From contig FJUW01000007.1 in the NCBI GenBank assembly GCA_900074885.1, forward strand, positions 314,826-378,825: DNA of 64,000 bases, read 5' to 3'. Under the pieces are notes generated by a model, which saw only the letters and a program-made list of their open reading frames with translations, made no database searches and was not told the origin of the DNA. Below are positions 49,097 through 60,863 of the stretch, in pieces. Origin of the DNA: Rhynchosporium graminicola. Lineage: Eukaryota > Ascomycota > Leotiomycetes > Helotiales > Ploettnerulaceae. The first letter of the stretch is position 1; the number at the start of each line of letters is the position of its first letter. The translations under genes were made by a program, and so were the position numbers.

Positions 49097-49850
49097 ATGA
49101 AAAGTCTTTAATATTTATAATTGAAGACTTAAGTTAAAGTTAGTTATATATATTCTAAAAGATATAGCTATATAGCTATTATTAGATACTTATATAGCTA
49201 TATATAGATTAGATTAATATTATTACGCTATGAAATTATTAAGTATAGTTCTTATGAGAAATAAAAAGGCTTTTATTTAATATATAAATAATCTAATAGC
49301 TATAAGCTGAATTTAATTAAAGATATTTATAAGCTTTTTTATTTATAAATTATATTAAATAATATTAGACTTAGATAAATATAGCTTAGAGATTAGTTAA
49401 ATCCCTCTTTAAAGCTTAAGTATCTATAATAGATCTGATTAAAGGAATATAATTATTATTTCCTTTTAATTTATACTTAAGTAATAATATCTAAGCTTTT
49501 TAGTTTACATATTATATATACTAAATAATAGAGACTAAAGTAGAGTCCTTTAAACCTAATATAATAACTCGAGTTAATTACTATTAATATAAAACTTAAA
49601 GCTCTAAAGCGTATTATAAATTACTAACAGAAGATCTTAATATTATTTAAACAAGGAGATAATAATTATAATAGATATAAGAAGAACGCTAAGAGAAGAT
49701 CTCGATACTACTTAAAATAGGAAAAATACAATTATAATAAAAAGAGTTTTATATACTAATATATATATAATATTAGATCTTACTATATTTAAATTATATT
49801 TATTCCTTAGGAATTTATTATTATTAGTAATAAGATATTAGTGATTCTAT
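49097..49850. repeat. AT-only DNA, continuation of the 37600-38553 region
   Basis: Nearly devoid of C and G, without legible coding remnants. Composition changes at about 49855, where ordinary RIP-type sequence with CG begins again. Confidence 0.5.
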
Positions 49851-50900
49851 CCCTGTTTCTAGAGTAGTATAGTGGCTATTTTACCTACCCTTTCCACCTC
49901 GCTTAGGTACTCGAGCATCGAGCTATAAGGTCTAGCGTATTAGCTCATACGCTGCCTTAACGACCTTCCAATCTAATAATTTACCCTTGATTATTCCTAG
50001 TTAATAACGATAACTATCAGTATAGTAAGGGTTAACTATAAGGGAGGGTCGCCATATAAGGGGCCCTGATACTCTATTAATAGTGCATTTATATTATCGG
50101 TCTCCCTATTCCTTTTCTCCTATTGTTTTTCCTTACTCGTCGCCCCTTATTATCGATTTCTTCGTCCTTCATTCCAGTTCCCGTATATTATTACGATCTT
50201 TAAGGACTAGTCGAGGGTTTATAAACTCAAACGGTCGACGTATCGCTAGACTACTTACTTATATACCGAGGTGCCTCCTATTACTTAAATACTACTATAT
50301 ATACTTAAAGCTACCGAGGAAACGAAATAGTATAAATAGTAAATGGTAGCGTAACTCAGGATTAACTCCTTACGAAGTTATGAATAATTTTCTTCTAAAG
50401 ATAATATTGTTCTTAATTATCTAAGAAGGTTAAAGTTATAATAGTTAATAATTCCCTTAGTATCCTTAGTACTACTACTAAGTTATAGCATATCTCTTCT
50501 ACTAAACAAGCTGCCTCGACATCACGCTTAGCGTAAGACTCTTTACTATAGCGATAATAAAATATCTCAGCCGGATTTATCTAGTACTACGAATCCCTAA
50601 GAAAGTAGATCATAAGCTAAAAGAAGGCAGAAAGTGCCTATTTCTGATACTAGTGACTTCAGCGCCGCCTCTAATTCTGATTATAATACGGATTCTGAGT
50701 CTAACTCTAGCTATAGCTCTAAAGGTAAGCTCGATTCAAAAGCCGAGCGTTATTAAAAGATCAGAGCCGATTTCGTAATCGCTAGTCTAAATCTAGTAAA
50801 CTCCTGTAATAAGACGAAAGTAATAATAAAAAGAGAAAAATAGCTATAGAAATTATAAATCCCTATTATTATTTATTATTATATACTTACTAATCGCGCT
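49851..50900 (+). other. RIP-mutated region upstream of the recombinase relic
   Basis: Moderately mutated DNA with a GC-richer block (49880-50070). A frame at 50083-50349 has no family motif. Around 50640-50760 a Ser/Asp-rich frame (SDSSAAS-like) may be the N-terminus of the recombinase gene. No element boundary is identified. Confidence 0.3.
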
Positions 50901-52010
50901 ACTTCAAGTATTATAGAAAGGTTAGGAAAGGAGATCCGGTAATTACCCTAAAAGGTATAACCGCAGAAGACTTTAAGACGTTCCTTATCTAGCGGAAAGA
51001 AAGGAAGAATTCATATATTAAGAGGCAAGTAACTATATCCACGTACTAGTATATACTTAGTATGAACTACTAACGTATAGCAAAGCGTTATATAGATAAG
51101 GGGATCCTCGCAGATCTCTATAATATTTATTCCTTATCTTTATTAATAAATTAATAATACTAATAAATCTATAGTAGATATTTATACTCGGTCTCGATAA
51201 CTTAGAAGTTAATAAGTCTGCCTTATATATCGAGGATCTATATATTCTTTAAAATAGTCTCTAGGTTCGTGATTAAGAGACCTTTCCTTATGAACGACTC
51301 CGCGTATAAGAGTCCCTAATTAATATTTTCGCTAGCTATACGTCTACTAGGCCTGTAGCGTTAGTAGAGAAGATACCTCTCCTATACGAAGATATTAAGT
51401 TTTAAGTTTTCCTTCCCCTTATAAAAGAATAATAACCCGCTATACGACTTATTCTTAATCTCTAAAATATTAAGTAGTCAGGTAGAAAGAAGAAGCTGTA
51501 AGTATATATCTTCTAAAGATATACCTAATATATTAAATCTTTTATAGGAAGAAGTTTACCTTTCGTGATAACGAAAGTATTATTTACTACCTAGTTATAT
51601 TTATTATAGCTTTAGCTATTATAGATAACGCGTTTAAGAATAAATTCATATCCTTACGATAGATCTATAATCTTATTATTCTAAACAGAACTAATCGTAT
51701 TCGTCTGAAATAGGACGATAACTAGGTAAAACGGTCTATTTTCCGTGATATTACGCCTTTACTAACTAAAGTCTATATATTAGAAATAAAATCACTAACT
51801 TATGTAAAGTACTAATACTACTTTATCTATCTTAGCTGTACTTGTTATTTTAGGAAATAGCTATAATAGTATAACTTACGAAGAGGATCCGGGAAAGGGT
51901 TACATAGTAATAACGATATTCTGCGTAACTTATATCAGATATAGATTTACTAATATATAATAGAGGTATTAACTCCTAAAGAGAGAAGACACGCTATAGG
52001 AAATAGTAGT
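50901..52010 (+). pseudogene. DUF3435 (Starship-captain-like) tyrosine recombinase relic
   Basis: Frames carry the DUF3435 pattern in order. RIAKRYIDKGILADLYN lies near 51070-51130. VNKSALYIEDLYIL followed by ETFPYERLRV lies near 51210-51310. FASYTSTRPVALVEK follows near 51330-51370. A GTAAGT...TAG intron (about 51498-51548) leads to FTFRDNESIIYYL and ALAIIDNAFKN. Then come FRDITPL, LTYVKY and finally YNLRRGSGKG near 51880, with the Arg-Arg typical of the recombinase core. Stops are frequent and fit C-to-T and G-to-A changes of Gln and Trp codons. The copia element starts soon after the 3' end, so any downstream cargo is not contiguous. Family assignment is by eye; whether it ever drove a Starship is unknown. 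Confidence 0.65.
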
Positions 52011-52045
52011 AATTATTAAAAGGAATGTCTCTTTTCTCGTGTACC

Positions 52046-52251
52046 TGTAGGGACGGGGGCAGTATTTACAGAGGAATTAGACGCTAGTAGGTTAGATTAT
52101 TAACTTTATTAAGTGACTTGACTACTGCTATTATAACGAGTCTCTATCTATAATATATCCCGGATATTCTTTAATATCCGGGCTTATATACTAGCTCTAG
52201 TTCTGATTAAGTTACTATATGATACTGCACTAAATACTAATTATTCTAATA
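52046..52251 (-). repeat. LTR of Copia-B (3' end of the element)
   Basis: Starts TGTAGGGACGGGGGCAG and ends TTCTAATA on the plus strand. Confidence 0.85.
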
Positions 52252-52769
52252 CTTTCCCTCAGAGTATATTACGATTACCTTATTATCTGTAAGTTCTCTA
52301 TAAGTTCTATTTAGCTTTTGAACTTTTTAAATACTACTTATTCGAATAGCTTTATTATTCTATTAGTGACTATTTCTACTATTAGGATATAGTCGACTTT
52401 AAGGCTCCTAGTTTCCGCTAAGTCGCGTACGAAGTGATAGGCGATATCGATATGCTTCGAGCGTTCGTTTAGGTAAGCGTTCTTAGTTAAGATAATTACT
52501 TCTTAGTTATCTTCGAATATCTATACTAGTTTAGAATCTTTCCTAATAAAGTAGGAGTATCCTAGATCTCGTAGTACTTATATAAACTATTAGTCTTACT
52601 TTATATAGTTCGTAAGTACTATATATTCTGATTCGCAGCTCGATATAATAATAGAGCGCTACTTCTTACTTAATTAAGAGAATAATCTATTATAGAATAT
52701 TAATATGCTTCTAGAGACACTTTTCCGGTCGACCTTATTACTCGCTTAGTCTATATTAGAATAGAGAAC

Positions 52770-55700
52770 CAGTGTGCGAAATGATTAGATTAGATTAGAG
52801 TATGACCTTCTACTCTAATCTAATCAAAGGTAATTTAAATCTACTCTAATCTAATGAAAGTATAATCAAGTATAATTGAGTATAATCGAGTAGGACACGT
52901 GATCTGGAGCTAGCCTTAAAAGAGCTTAGACCCTCGCTTAAGATCCCTTTTTAAGCTTAGGCTCTTGACTCAGGCTTGAAGCTCGTATCAAAGCGAGATT
53001 CTACTAGTAAGTAGTCTTAATATAGAAATTACTAATATCTACGATTAAAAGCTAAAGTTCTATTAGTAATAATAGCTTATTAGTATTATATTATTAATTA
53101 TAATCTAGAGATTAAAAGAAATTACTAGAATATAATTAATAATCATAGATTTATAATAGATTTTCTAGAAAATTCTATTCTATTCTATCGATTTCTAATT
53201 ATTATAAATCAACGAATACATTAGTAATAAGCTTAGAAATTCATATCAAAATAGATTCTTCTAGAAACTATATAATATATATATAAGAGTCTCTACTCTC
53301 CTGTAGAATCCGAACTTTCTTTCTCAGATTTATCGATATCTACTAGTATTACTCTTATACTTACTTTACTACTTCTAAATCTGTTATACTCTCTTATATA
53401 TATATTTATATATATATATACTATATATTTTACTAGATATCAAACTGCTAGTACTATTAATCGAGCTCAAAACGAGCCCGATTTTACGATTAATACCGAC
53501 GATTTACCTCTTATCTTTAAGAAAGGTCTATTTTCTAAGACCTTAGAACCTATTAATCAAAACCCTATAGAGCCTAGATTAGTAACTGTTAGGTGTCTTT
53601 ATAGAGGCTGCTCGTAAGTATAATACTCTCTTTATCTTTACTTATAATAATATATACTAATATTAAAACTATAATAGAAAAGTCTTTAGAAACCAAAGAG
53701 TTAATCACTCTACGAGTAATTATATTGCTCACTATAAGACTAATCATAAGGCTTTTAATATTCAAAGAGTCTTATTATAATTAGACTCGGAATTAAGTAA
53801 GTATAAACTTATTTCTTTATATTTAAATTATTATCTAACTAGTTATTAGATACTTCCGATATCGAAGAAGCCTCTAGTCAAGGAAGTAGTAGTAGTCAAA
53901 CTGCTATAACTCAAGCATTTAGAGGTCTTAAAAGGCCTGCTTCGCCTAATAAAGAGCCCTTTAATTTAAAGAAATATAAGTGGCTTTTAATACGATTTAT
54001 TATCGAAAATAATCTTTCATTTAGAAGTATTTCAAGTACTTCCTTTAGAGAGTTAACTCTCTATTTAAACGAGTAAGTCTTTTTCGTTTATACTTATTAA
54101 TATTATACTAATCTTATATACTAGGCAATCTCCTCTTCTTTATAATAAATTACTTCACGACTACTTAAGTAGTATATATAAAGAAAGAAGAGAGATAATT
54201 CAAGAAGATTTTAATCTTAATATAAAAGAGAACGGATATTTCTCTTTAACCTTAGACGCGTGGACTGCTATAAATCAAGACTCTTATCTAGGTGTTACTA
54301 TATAAGTTTCTCCTTATAATTATTATATAATATAATATTTATAATACTAATTATTTATATATAGACACTATATCGATAGTACTTTGAAGCTTAAGTCACA
54401 CGCTATTAGTATGGCTTATTTAAGCGAGCCTCACTCCGGAAAATATCTCTTTAAGGTTTTATCTAAAGCTTTAGAAGAGTGGAATATTCAAGATAGAATT
54501 ATAAGGTATTATAATAATCTTTTCTTTTATATTAAAGTAAGATATTATTAACTAACTTTTTATAGTATTACTCGAGATAACGCTAGCTCAAACGATACTC
54601 TTATCGAAGCCTTTATTAAAGACTACGATATAAAAGGAATAAAATTTCAAGGAGATATAGCGTGTTTAGCTCACGTACTTAATCTTGTCGTTCAAGATAT
54701 ATTAAAGAATATTATTAAGGACGCTTATAGCGACCTTGACGATAGAGGTAGTATAGCTAATATCGAGAATAATAGAGAAGAGGATTTAAATAATAGTAAG
54801 TCTATTTCTTTTATTAGTATTATTAATAATATGATATTTTATATACTAACTATAATAGATACTTCTTTATAGAAAAAGATTCGAACTATTATATTAGGTC
54901 TTAAGTATTCAGGAGAGAATAATAGAGCCTTAAAAAGGCATATAGAAGCCTTAGAGATTCAAAATACTCGATTTCCATAATTAAGTAAGTTACTAAACTA
55001 TTATTTATATACATATATATACTAATATTATTAATATTATAGATCAAAAAACAAGATAGTCTTCTACGGCTAATATACTTAAAAACTTCCTTAATATATA
55101 CCCTGCTATATCAGTAGTTATATCTACTTCGGATAGTAGATCGTTTAAGAAGTATAGAAATATATTACTTCTTAGCGAAGGAGAATTAGAGTATATTCGA
55201 AAGTGCTTACGAATCTTCGATATATTTATTAAAGCTACTACGAAATTACAAGCCGAGAAATACCCTACTATATACTATCTAGTACCTGAAATATATACGA
55301 TATATACTAGGCTAGAGACTATAAGAGATAATCTCAATTCAGTAAGTACTTCTTTATCTTTATACTATTATATACTAATATAAATAGGAACCTTTTACTT
55401 CGGCTATTAATAAAGGAATCGCTAAACTCCGAAAGTATTATCCGAAGACAGGTATTAATAAGAATAATAAAGCTTTATATATAAGCTTAGTTCTCGATCC
55501 TCGAATTAAAATAGACAGTTTAAGTCTAGCAGGACTCAGTAACGCACTTATAAGCGATATTAAGCGAAAGATTCAGGAGGAGTATAATTTATAAGTCTTC
55601 TATATATTATAGATTAATATATATACTAATTTAAATACTCTAAAGGTTCAGGATAATATAGATCTCCCTATATCTAATAGAGAGATAATACCTGTCGAAG

Positions 55701-56400
55701 ACGAAGACGATCTATATATACACGAAGAAGAAGAAGAAATCGACGAACTCGAGTCTTATTTAGAAGAAAGAAGGTCAAATATTAAAGTAAGTATATAACT
55801 TTTATTTTAATCTTATATATATATAATACTAATATAAGCTATAGGTTAAACCTTTAGATTATTAGGCTATTAATAGAGATAGATATCGGATTTTATCTTT
55901 ATTAGTACGAAGATATTTACAAATTCCGGCTACTTCGGCGCCCTCGGAAAGATTCTTTAGTCTCGGAGCTTTAATTATTAATAAGCTAAGAAATAGACTA
56001 TCTAAGGATACTTTCGAGGAGATTAGCTTATTAAAAAGCTAGGGTTTTATATTCGACTTAGAAGAAAAAGAAGAGATAGAGCAGGCTATTAATAGGGAAA
56101 ATTTCTTTCTTATAGATTAGATTAGATTAAAAGGAATATATATTATATACTTTATTACTTTATTAACTATATATATCTCTCTTTTTACTAGTATAGATTA
56201 TATTTTATCTATCTTTATATAGCTTATATAGCTTATATAGCTAATTATATAAGAATAATCAAGTCTACTCTAATCCTAATCATTAAGTATAATCTAATCT
56301 AATCTAATCAAAGGTCTAAAATACCTACTCTAATCTAATCTAATTATAATCGATTATAATCGAGTATAATTGAGTAGGATGATTATTTTTTCGTATACTG
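52770..56400 (+). mobile_element. hAT transposon, well preserved
   Basis: A 3631-base element with short inverted ends (CAGTGTGCGAAA on the left, complement of CAGTATACGAAA on the right) and a perfect 8-base target duplication TAGAGAAC (52762-52769 and 56401-56408), the hallmark of hAT elements. Subterminal regions (52780-52900 and 56250-56390) carry many copies of CTCTAATCTAATC and ATAATCGAGTATAAT-type motifs, likely transposase binding sites. It is less mutated than the copia element it sits in. Confidence 0.95.
53460..56120 (+). pseudogene. hAT transposase gene with several introns and few stops
   Basis: Coding segments are separated by AT-rich introns of about 50-85 bases with GTAAGT-type donors and TAG acceptors. 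Legible parts: NEPDFTINTDDLPLIFKKG near 53475; a BED-like Cys region (RCLYRGCS); FSLTLDAWTAINQDSYLGVT near 54241-54300, the hAT RNase-H-like core; ITRDNASSNDTLIEAF near 54570; CLAHVLNLVVQDIL near 54665; and the C-terminal dimerisation segment ATSAPSERFFSLGALIINKL near 55930-55995, ending at the stop 56118-56120. A few stops (for example TAA at an intron border near 54303, TAG near 54870) could come from CAA or TGG/CAG. The start codon is not identified. It may be inactive by only a handful of changes. Confidence 0.85.
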
Positions 56401-59400
56401 TAGAGAACTATAGTATTATATTCTCCTCTTAATCTATAGCGAATTCTTATCTTAATAATTAACTTTAAGTACTATAGTAGCGCTTTTAGAGCGTATCTAT
56501 AGTACTTAGCTAGATTACTTATAAATTAACTAAGCTTTCTAAGGATAAAAGTAATATCTAGTCTTATAAAGATTATTATATATATTAGGCTTCTAATAGC
56601 TTATTAGTATTTATTTACGTTAATCCTTTTATTATTACTACTCGCGGGGTGAAAGTTCTCGTAGCTTATTATTAGTATCTATTTTAGTTTAAAGGTTTCC
56701 TAAGTAATACTAAACTTATTAAGTATACTAAGTAGATATTATTCTTAGTCGATTTTAAGGACTCTAGATAGTCTATCGCGGGTAACTCTAGCTTTAAGAA
56801 TCTTCTCTATCTCCTTCAGATTCTTAGCTTTAAATCTTCTAGAAAGTTTCGTATAAAACTAATCTAGCTCCCTTTTCTTCTTAGTATTTACTATAATATT
56901 ATCGATATATATAAGGAGCTTAACTAAGTTTTCTTTATATATAAATATATATAAGTTAGTAGTACTCTATCGAAATCCCTATTCTAATAGTTCTACTTTT
57001 ATAAGCTTATTCTAATCTCTTACTACTTACTTTAGTCTATATAAGCTTTTTAAAGCTTATTATATATAACTATTCTTAACTTTAATCTTTTCTGGAACTT
57101 TAAAGAATATATTCTTCTTAAGTTCTGATTCTATAAATATATTTTTAATATTATATTATTAGTATTCTAAATCCTCTTTAGTAACTATAGCTAAGAAAAG
57201 CCTTAGCGTATCTATCTTAACTATTAGTGCAAATATTTAGTTATAATTAAGCTTATATACTTAGCTAAATCCTCTTATAACTAAGCGAGCTTTATATCGC
57301 TCTATATTCCTATTTACTATAGTCTTTATTATATATATCTATTTATAGGATACTAGATTTAATCCCTCTAGTATAATAACTTCTCGGAACGTCTCGTTTA
57401 TATATAGAGATAATATCTCCTTAGATATAATAGCTATCTATTACTTTACTTATAAGCTAATTATTACTTCTTTATATATCTTTAGGATCTTAATACTTAT
57501 GATTACTATAGCTATAAGAGTAATCTAGATCTTATTACTTATCTATTTATCTCTTATAGATAAGTTTTTCTAGTTAGTTTATATAAGTTATCTTTTTAGT
57601 AGTATTTTCGCGATTATAGCTCGGATCCTCTTAGCTTCCTCTTAGTCTTCTAGTTCTAATCCTACTCTTTTCTTAGCTTAAGTAAAGTACTTAAGTACCT
57701 CTTAATTATTTATAGATTAATTAAGTTAATTATAATTAACTTAAGTAGTAGGAGTTCTATCTATAGGAGTATCTATAAGTACTCTATTTATCGATTCCGA
57801 ATCTTAGTCTATAGTCTTAAGGATTAAATCTTATATCTAGTAATCTATTAATATTACTTTAGTAGAGTTATCTTAATACTCTAAGGTTAGTTCTATTAAT
57901 CCTAGTGTTCTAACTAGTAAGATAGACTTATAGGTCGATCGTACTAATACTAGTACGTTCGCAGGTCTATCTTATATAGTCTTTAGGTTATCTTCAGGTA
58001 TCTTATCTAATAAGATAGTCTTAAGAGTATAATCTAGTATATCTTTTTCAGTAAAGCTTAAGATGTTTATTAGTAGAATAAATAAAGGTATTTCTACTTA
58101 TAGATTTTCTATTATATCGATCTCTTTACTAATATCCTTAGGTACTCTAGGTATCCCGCGAGCTCTTCTATCTAAAGTGATATTTATAGTTCCTTATAAC
58201 TTAACTATATAATTCCGAAGTCTTAGGTCGACTGATCCTCTATTACTACTTTCCTTAATAATAACTTTACTTATTATAATTATTAAGCCTCTTTCGGGAG
58301 AGTAAACCTTAAAGTATTTAGTCGTATTTTCCGAATATCCTATAAAAACCCTAACTTTATTAGAGTTAACGAGCTTATTATAACGCTCGCTTATAGGGAT
58401 AGTTCTCTTATCTATATAGTAGAAGTATTTACTCTCTTATTTACGAATATAATCGATTAATAATATTTCTTTAGTAAAAGCTTTTATAAGATAAGTCTTT
58501 TAATTATTAATTATCAGTCTAATAGTAGTATAGTTTCTTATATACGAATTAGCTTCGGCGGCTTTATCTTAGAATTCTAGTAGTAGCTATACTTCTTTAA
58601 GTATTATATATATATCGAATTCCACGGTCTGAATTAATCTTTTAGTAGGTTTATTCTAATATAATAATATAATAGTTATTAACTATACTAGTATTCTATC
58701 TTTAGTTTTCTAATTAGAAGTAGCTTTTAGTAATTCCGATATATTATTAGATCTTACGCGTTTAATTTTCTTTCCGGATTATAGCTTAACTCCGATTTTC
58801 TAGTCCTTAAGTACTTAGTAAGTATTACTCTTAGCTTTTAGTAGAATTATCTAATCTCGTCGAGAACAGATATTAATAATTATTAGAAAGTAGTAGTTTC
58901 CTTATATTATAAGCGGAAATAGTCTAGTGATATCGAATTATACTAAATCGAGGATCTCGATAAGCTAGAGGCTTAGTTACTTTAGAATTCGATTCTTTAT
59001 TTTCGTAAGAGTATATATACTATAGATATTTAGATCCTTAAGGATCTTAATTCTTTTCTAGAGTATAATTACTTTATATAAGTTCTAAATCTTATTAAGT
59101 CTAAGGTATATAAATCGTCGATAGTACTTAAGGTATCGTTCGAGCTCCTTTCTTTCTATATTATCCGGGTTATCTATAGTATTATCGTCTGCTTCGTCAG
59201 CTAGAAGTACTTTTAGCTTATATGCTAGCTATTTATATTAGCTATAATTAACTTATCTATTACTAATTACTTATCTATTAAAGGCTTTAGAGACGTGTTT
59301 TATAATATATAAGCCTTAAGATTATATCGCTTTTAAGACTTTCTTATTACTTTTTATAATTTAGATACTTTTATTATTAAACTTTCCGAGGTAACTACTT

Positions 59401-59507
59401 TTATAGAGTTTCTTTATAGAGATTAAATTAATACTTAGTTTAGGAATAAAAAGTATATTATCTAAATAATAGGAAGTTCTATCTATAGCCTTAATTAGCG
59501 CTATTTC

Positions 59508-59709
59508 TGTGACGGCGCATAGTATACGTGGCAGATACGGGCTAGTATCGGTGCCTTAGGCATATCCTCCTTATATATATAGAAGGTGCAGACTCCTTTA
59601 AAGCTCTGCATCTTTCTGTTTCCTTCGTACTAGACTATATAAGATCGCTCTTAGCCTTCCTACTTATTTATTCTTACTTATATACTACCTTAAGTCTTAT
59701 ATTATTATA
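59508..59709 (+). repeat. 5' LTR of N2
   Basis: 202 bases, starts TGTGACGGCGC. Confidence 0.88.
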
Positions 59710-60623
59710 TTAAATAGAAAGAATAAGACCGCCGGGGATAGTATTAAATAATATCTCACTTAGAAAACTCGATTCGGACGTACGACTTAAAGGGAGCTCT
59801 TCGCTGAGTTATCTCTACTTACCTTAGATTTTTATACTTCGGAATCATACGGAAATAGTTAGTACTCTCTTCAACTTACGAATTCGATAGTTAGGTTTTC
59901 AAAAGAGCTGAGATTCCAGAGATCTCTCGGATAGCTAGGAATTTAGACGTAATTTAGCCTTAGAAGCACTAGTATTACTACGAAATCACTCTTAGATACT
60001 TCGAAACTCGCTCCTTCGTACGTACGAAGTAAAACAGCGGACGAATTTTAAGTAGAAACTTCCTTATAAGCCTTAATCTTTACTATCTCCTTACCTGACT
60101 TCAAGTTTCCGAAAGCAGCTCTAATAGCGAAAAACCTTACTTTTAGGCTAAGATGAAGTAGCTTATCACCTTAGCGGAAATTACCGGAATTCGACTCGTA
60201 ACCCTTATACCCCGGTATAATTTATCCCCCTTAGCAGAATCGACCTCCTTCTACTAGAAAAGAACCTTTATCCCCTTACCCGACTTTAACCTTTCGGAAA
60301 TTATCAGAATCTGACTCGTAACCCCTATACCCCGGTATAATTTATCCCCCTCAGCAGAATCGACCTCCTTTTACTAGAACTTTTAATTTAATACTTCTTA
60401 TATCTACTTAACGAAGATATCCGACTCTCCTTAATCTTTTAGCTTCGTTAGAATTCGATTTGGACCTCTTCTTCTTTCGTAACCTTTAAGTGTTTTAATT
60501 ACTCGCTTAGCCTCACTTATTTAGTAAAACTCGATATCTACGGTTTCAGTTTAATAGAATAATTAGAGGTTATTATATTTAATTACGTTTTATACCTATT
60601 TTATTTCCTTTATTCGATTCTTC

Positions 60624-60643
60624 AAGGCTCGAGGGCGAGCCTT
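60624..60643 (+). repeat. Hairpin before the 3' LTR of N2
   Basis: Identical to the hairpin of N1: 8-bp stem, AGGG loop. It has survived although surrounding sequence differs by many transitions. Confidence 0.85.
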
Positions 60644-60661
60644 TATCTTAGAAGAGGGTAA

Positions 60662-60863
60662 TATAAAAGCGAATAGTATACGTAGTAGATACGGGCAAGT
60701 ATCAGTGCCTTAGGTATACTCTCCTTATATATATAGAAGGTGCAGACTCCTTCAGAGCTCTGCATCTTTCTGTTTCCTTCGTACTAGACTATATAAGATC
60801 GCTCTTAGTCTCCCTACTTGTTTATTCTTGCTTATATACCGCCTTGAGTCTTGTGTCGTTATA
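60662..60863 (+). repeat. 3' LTR of N2
   Basis: 202 bases, ends TGTCGTTATA, followed by ATTTC. Confidence 0.88.

Larger units (their letters stand above)
59508..60863 (+). mobile_element. Short LTR element N2, no gag, same family as N1
   Basis: 1356 bases with 202-base LTRs (59508-59709 and 60662-60863) and ATTTC duplicated at 59503-59507 and 60864-60868. The leader matches N1 (for example GGAGCTCTTCGCTGAGTTAT), but the gag gene is absent. An internal segment of about 115 bases is duplicated (around 60155-60255 and 60270-60375, each with CCCGGTATAATTTATCCCCC). The hairpin AAGGCTCG-AGGG-CGAGCCTT is kept at 60624-60643. Confidence 0.9.
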
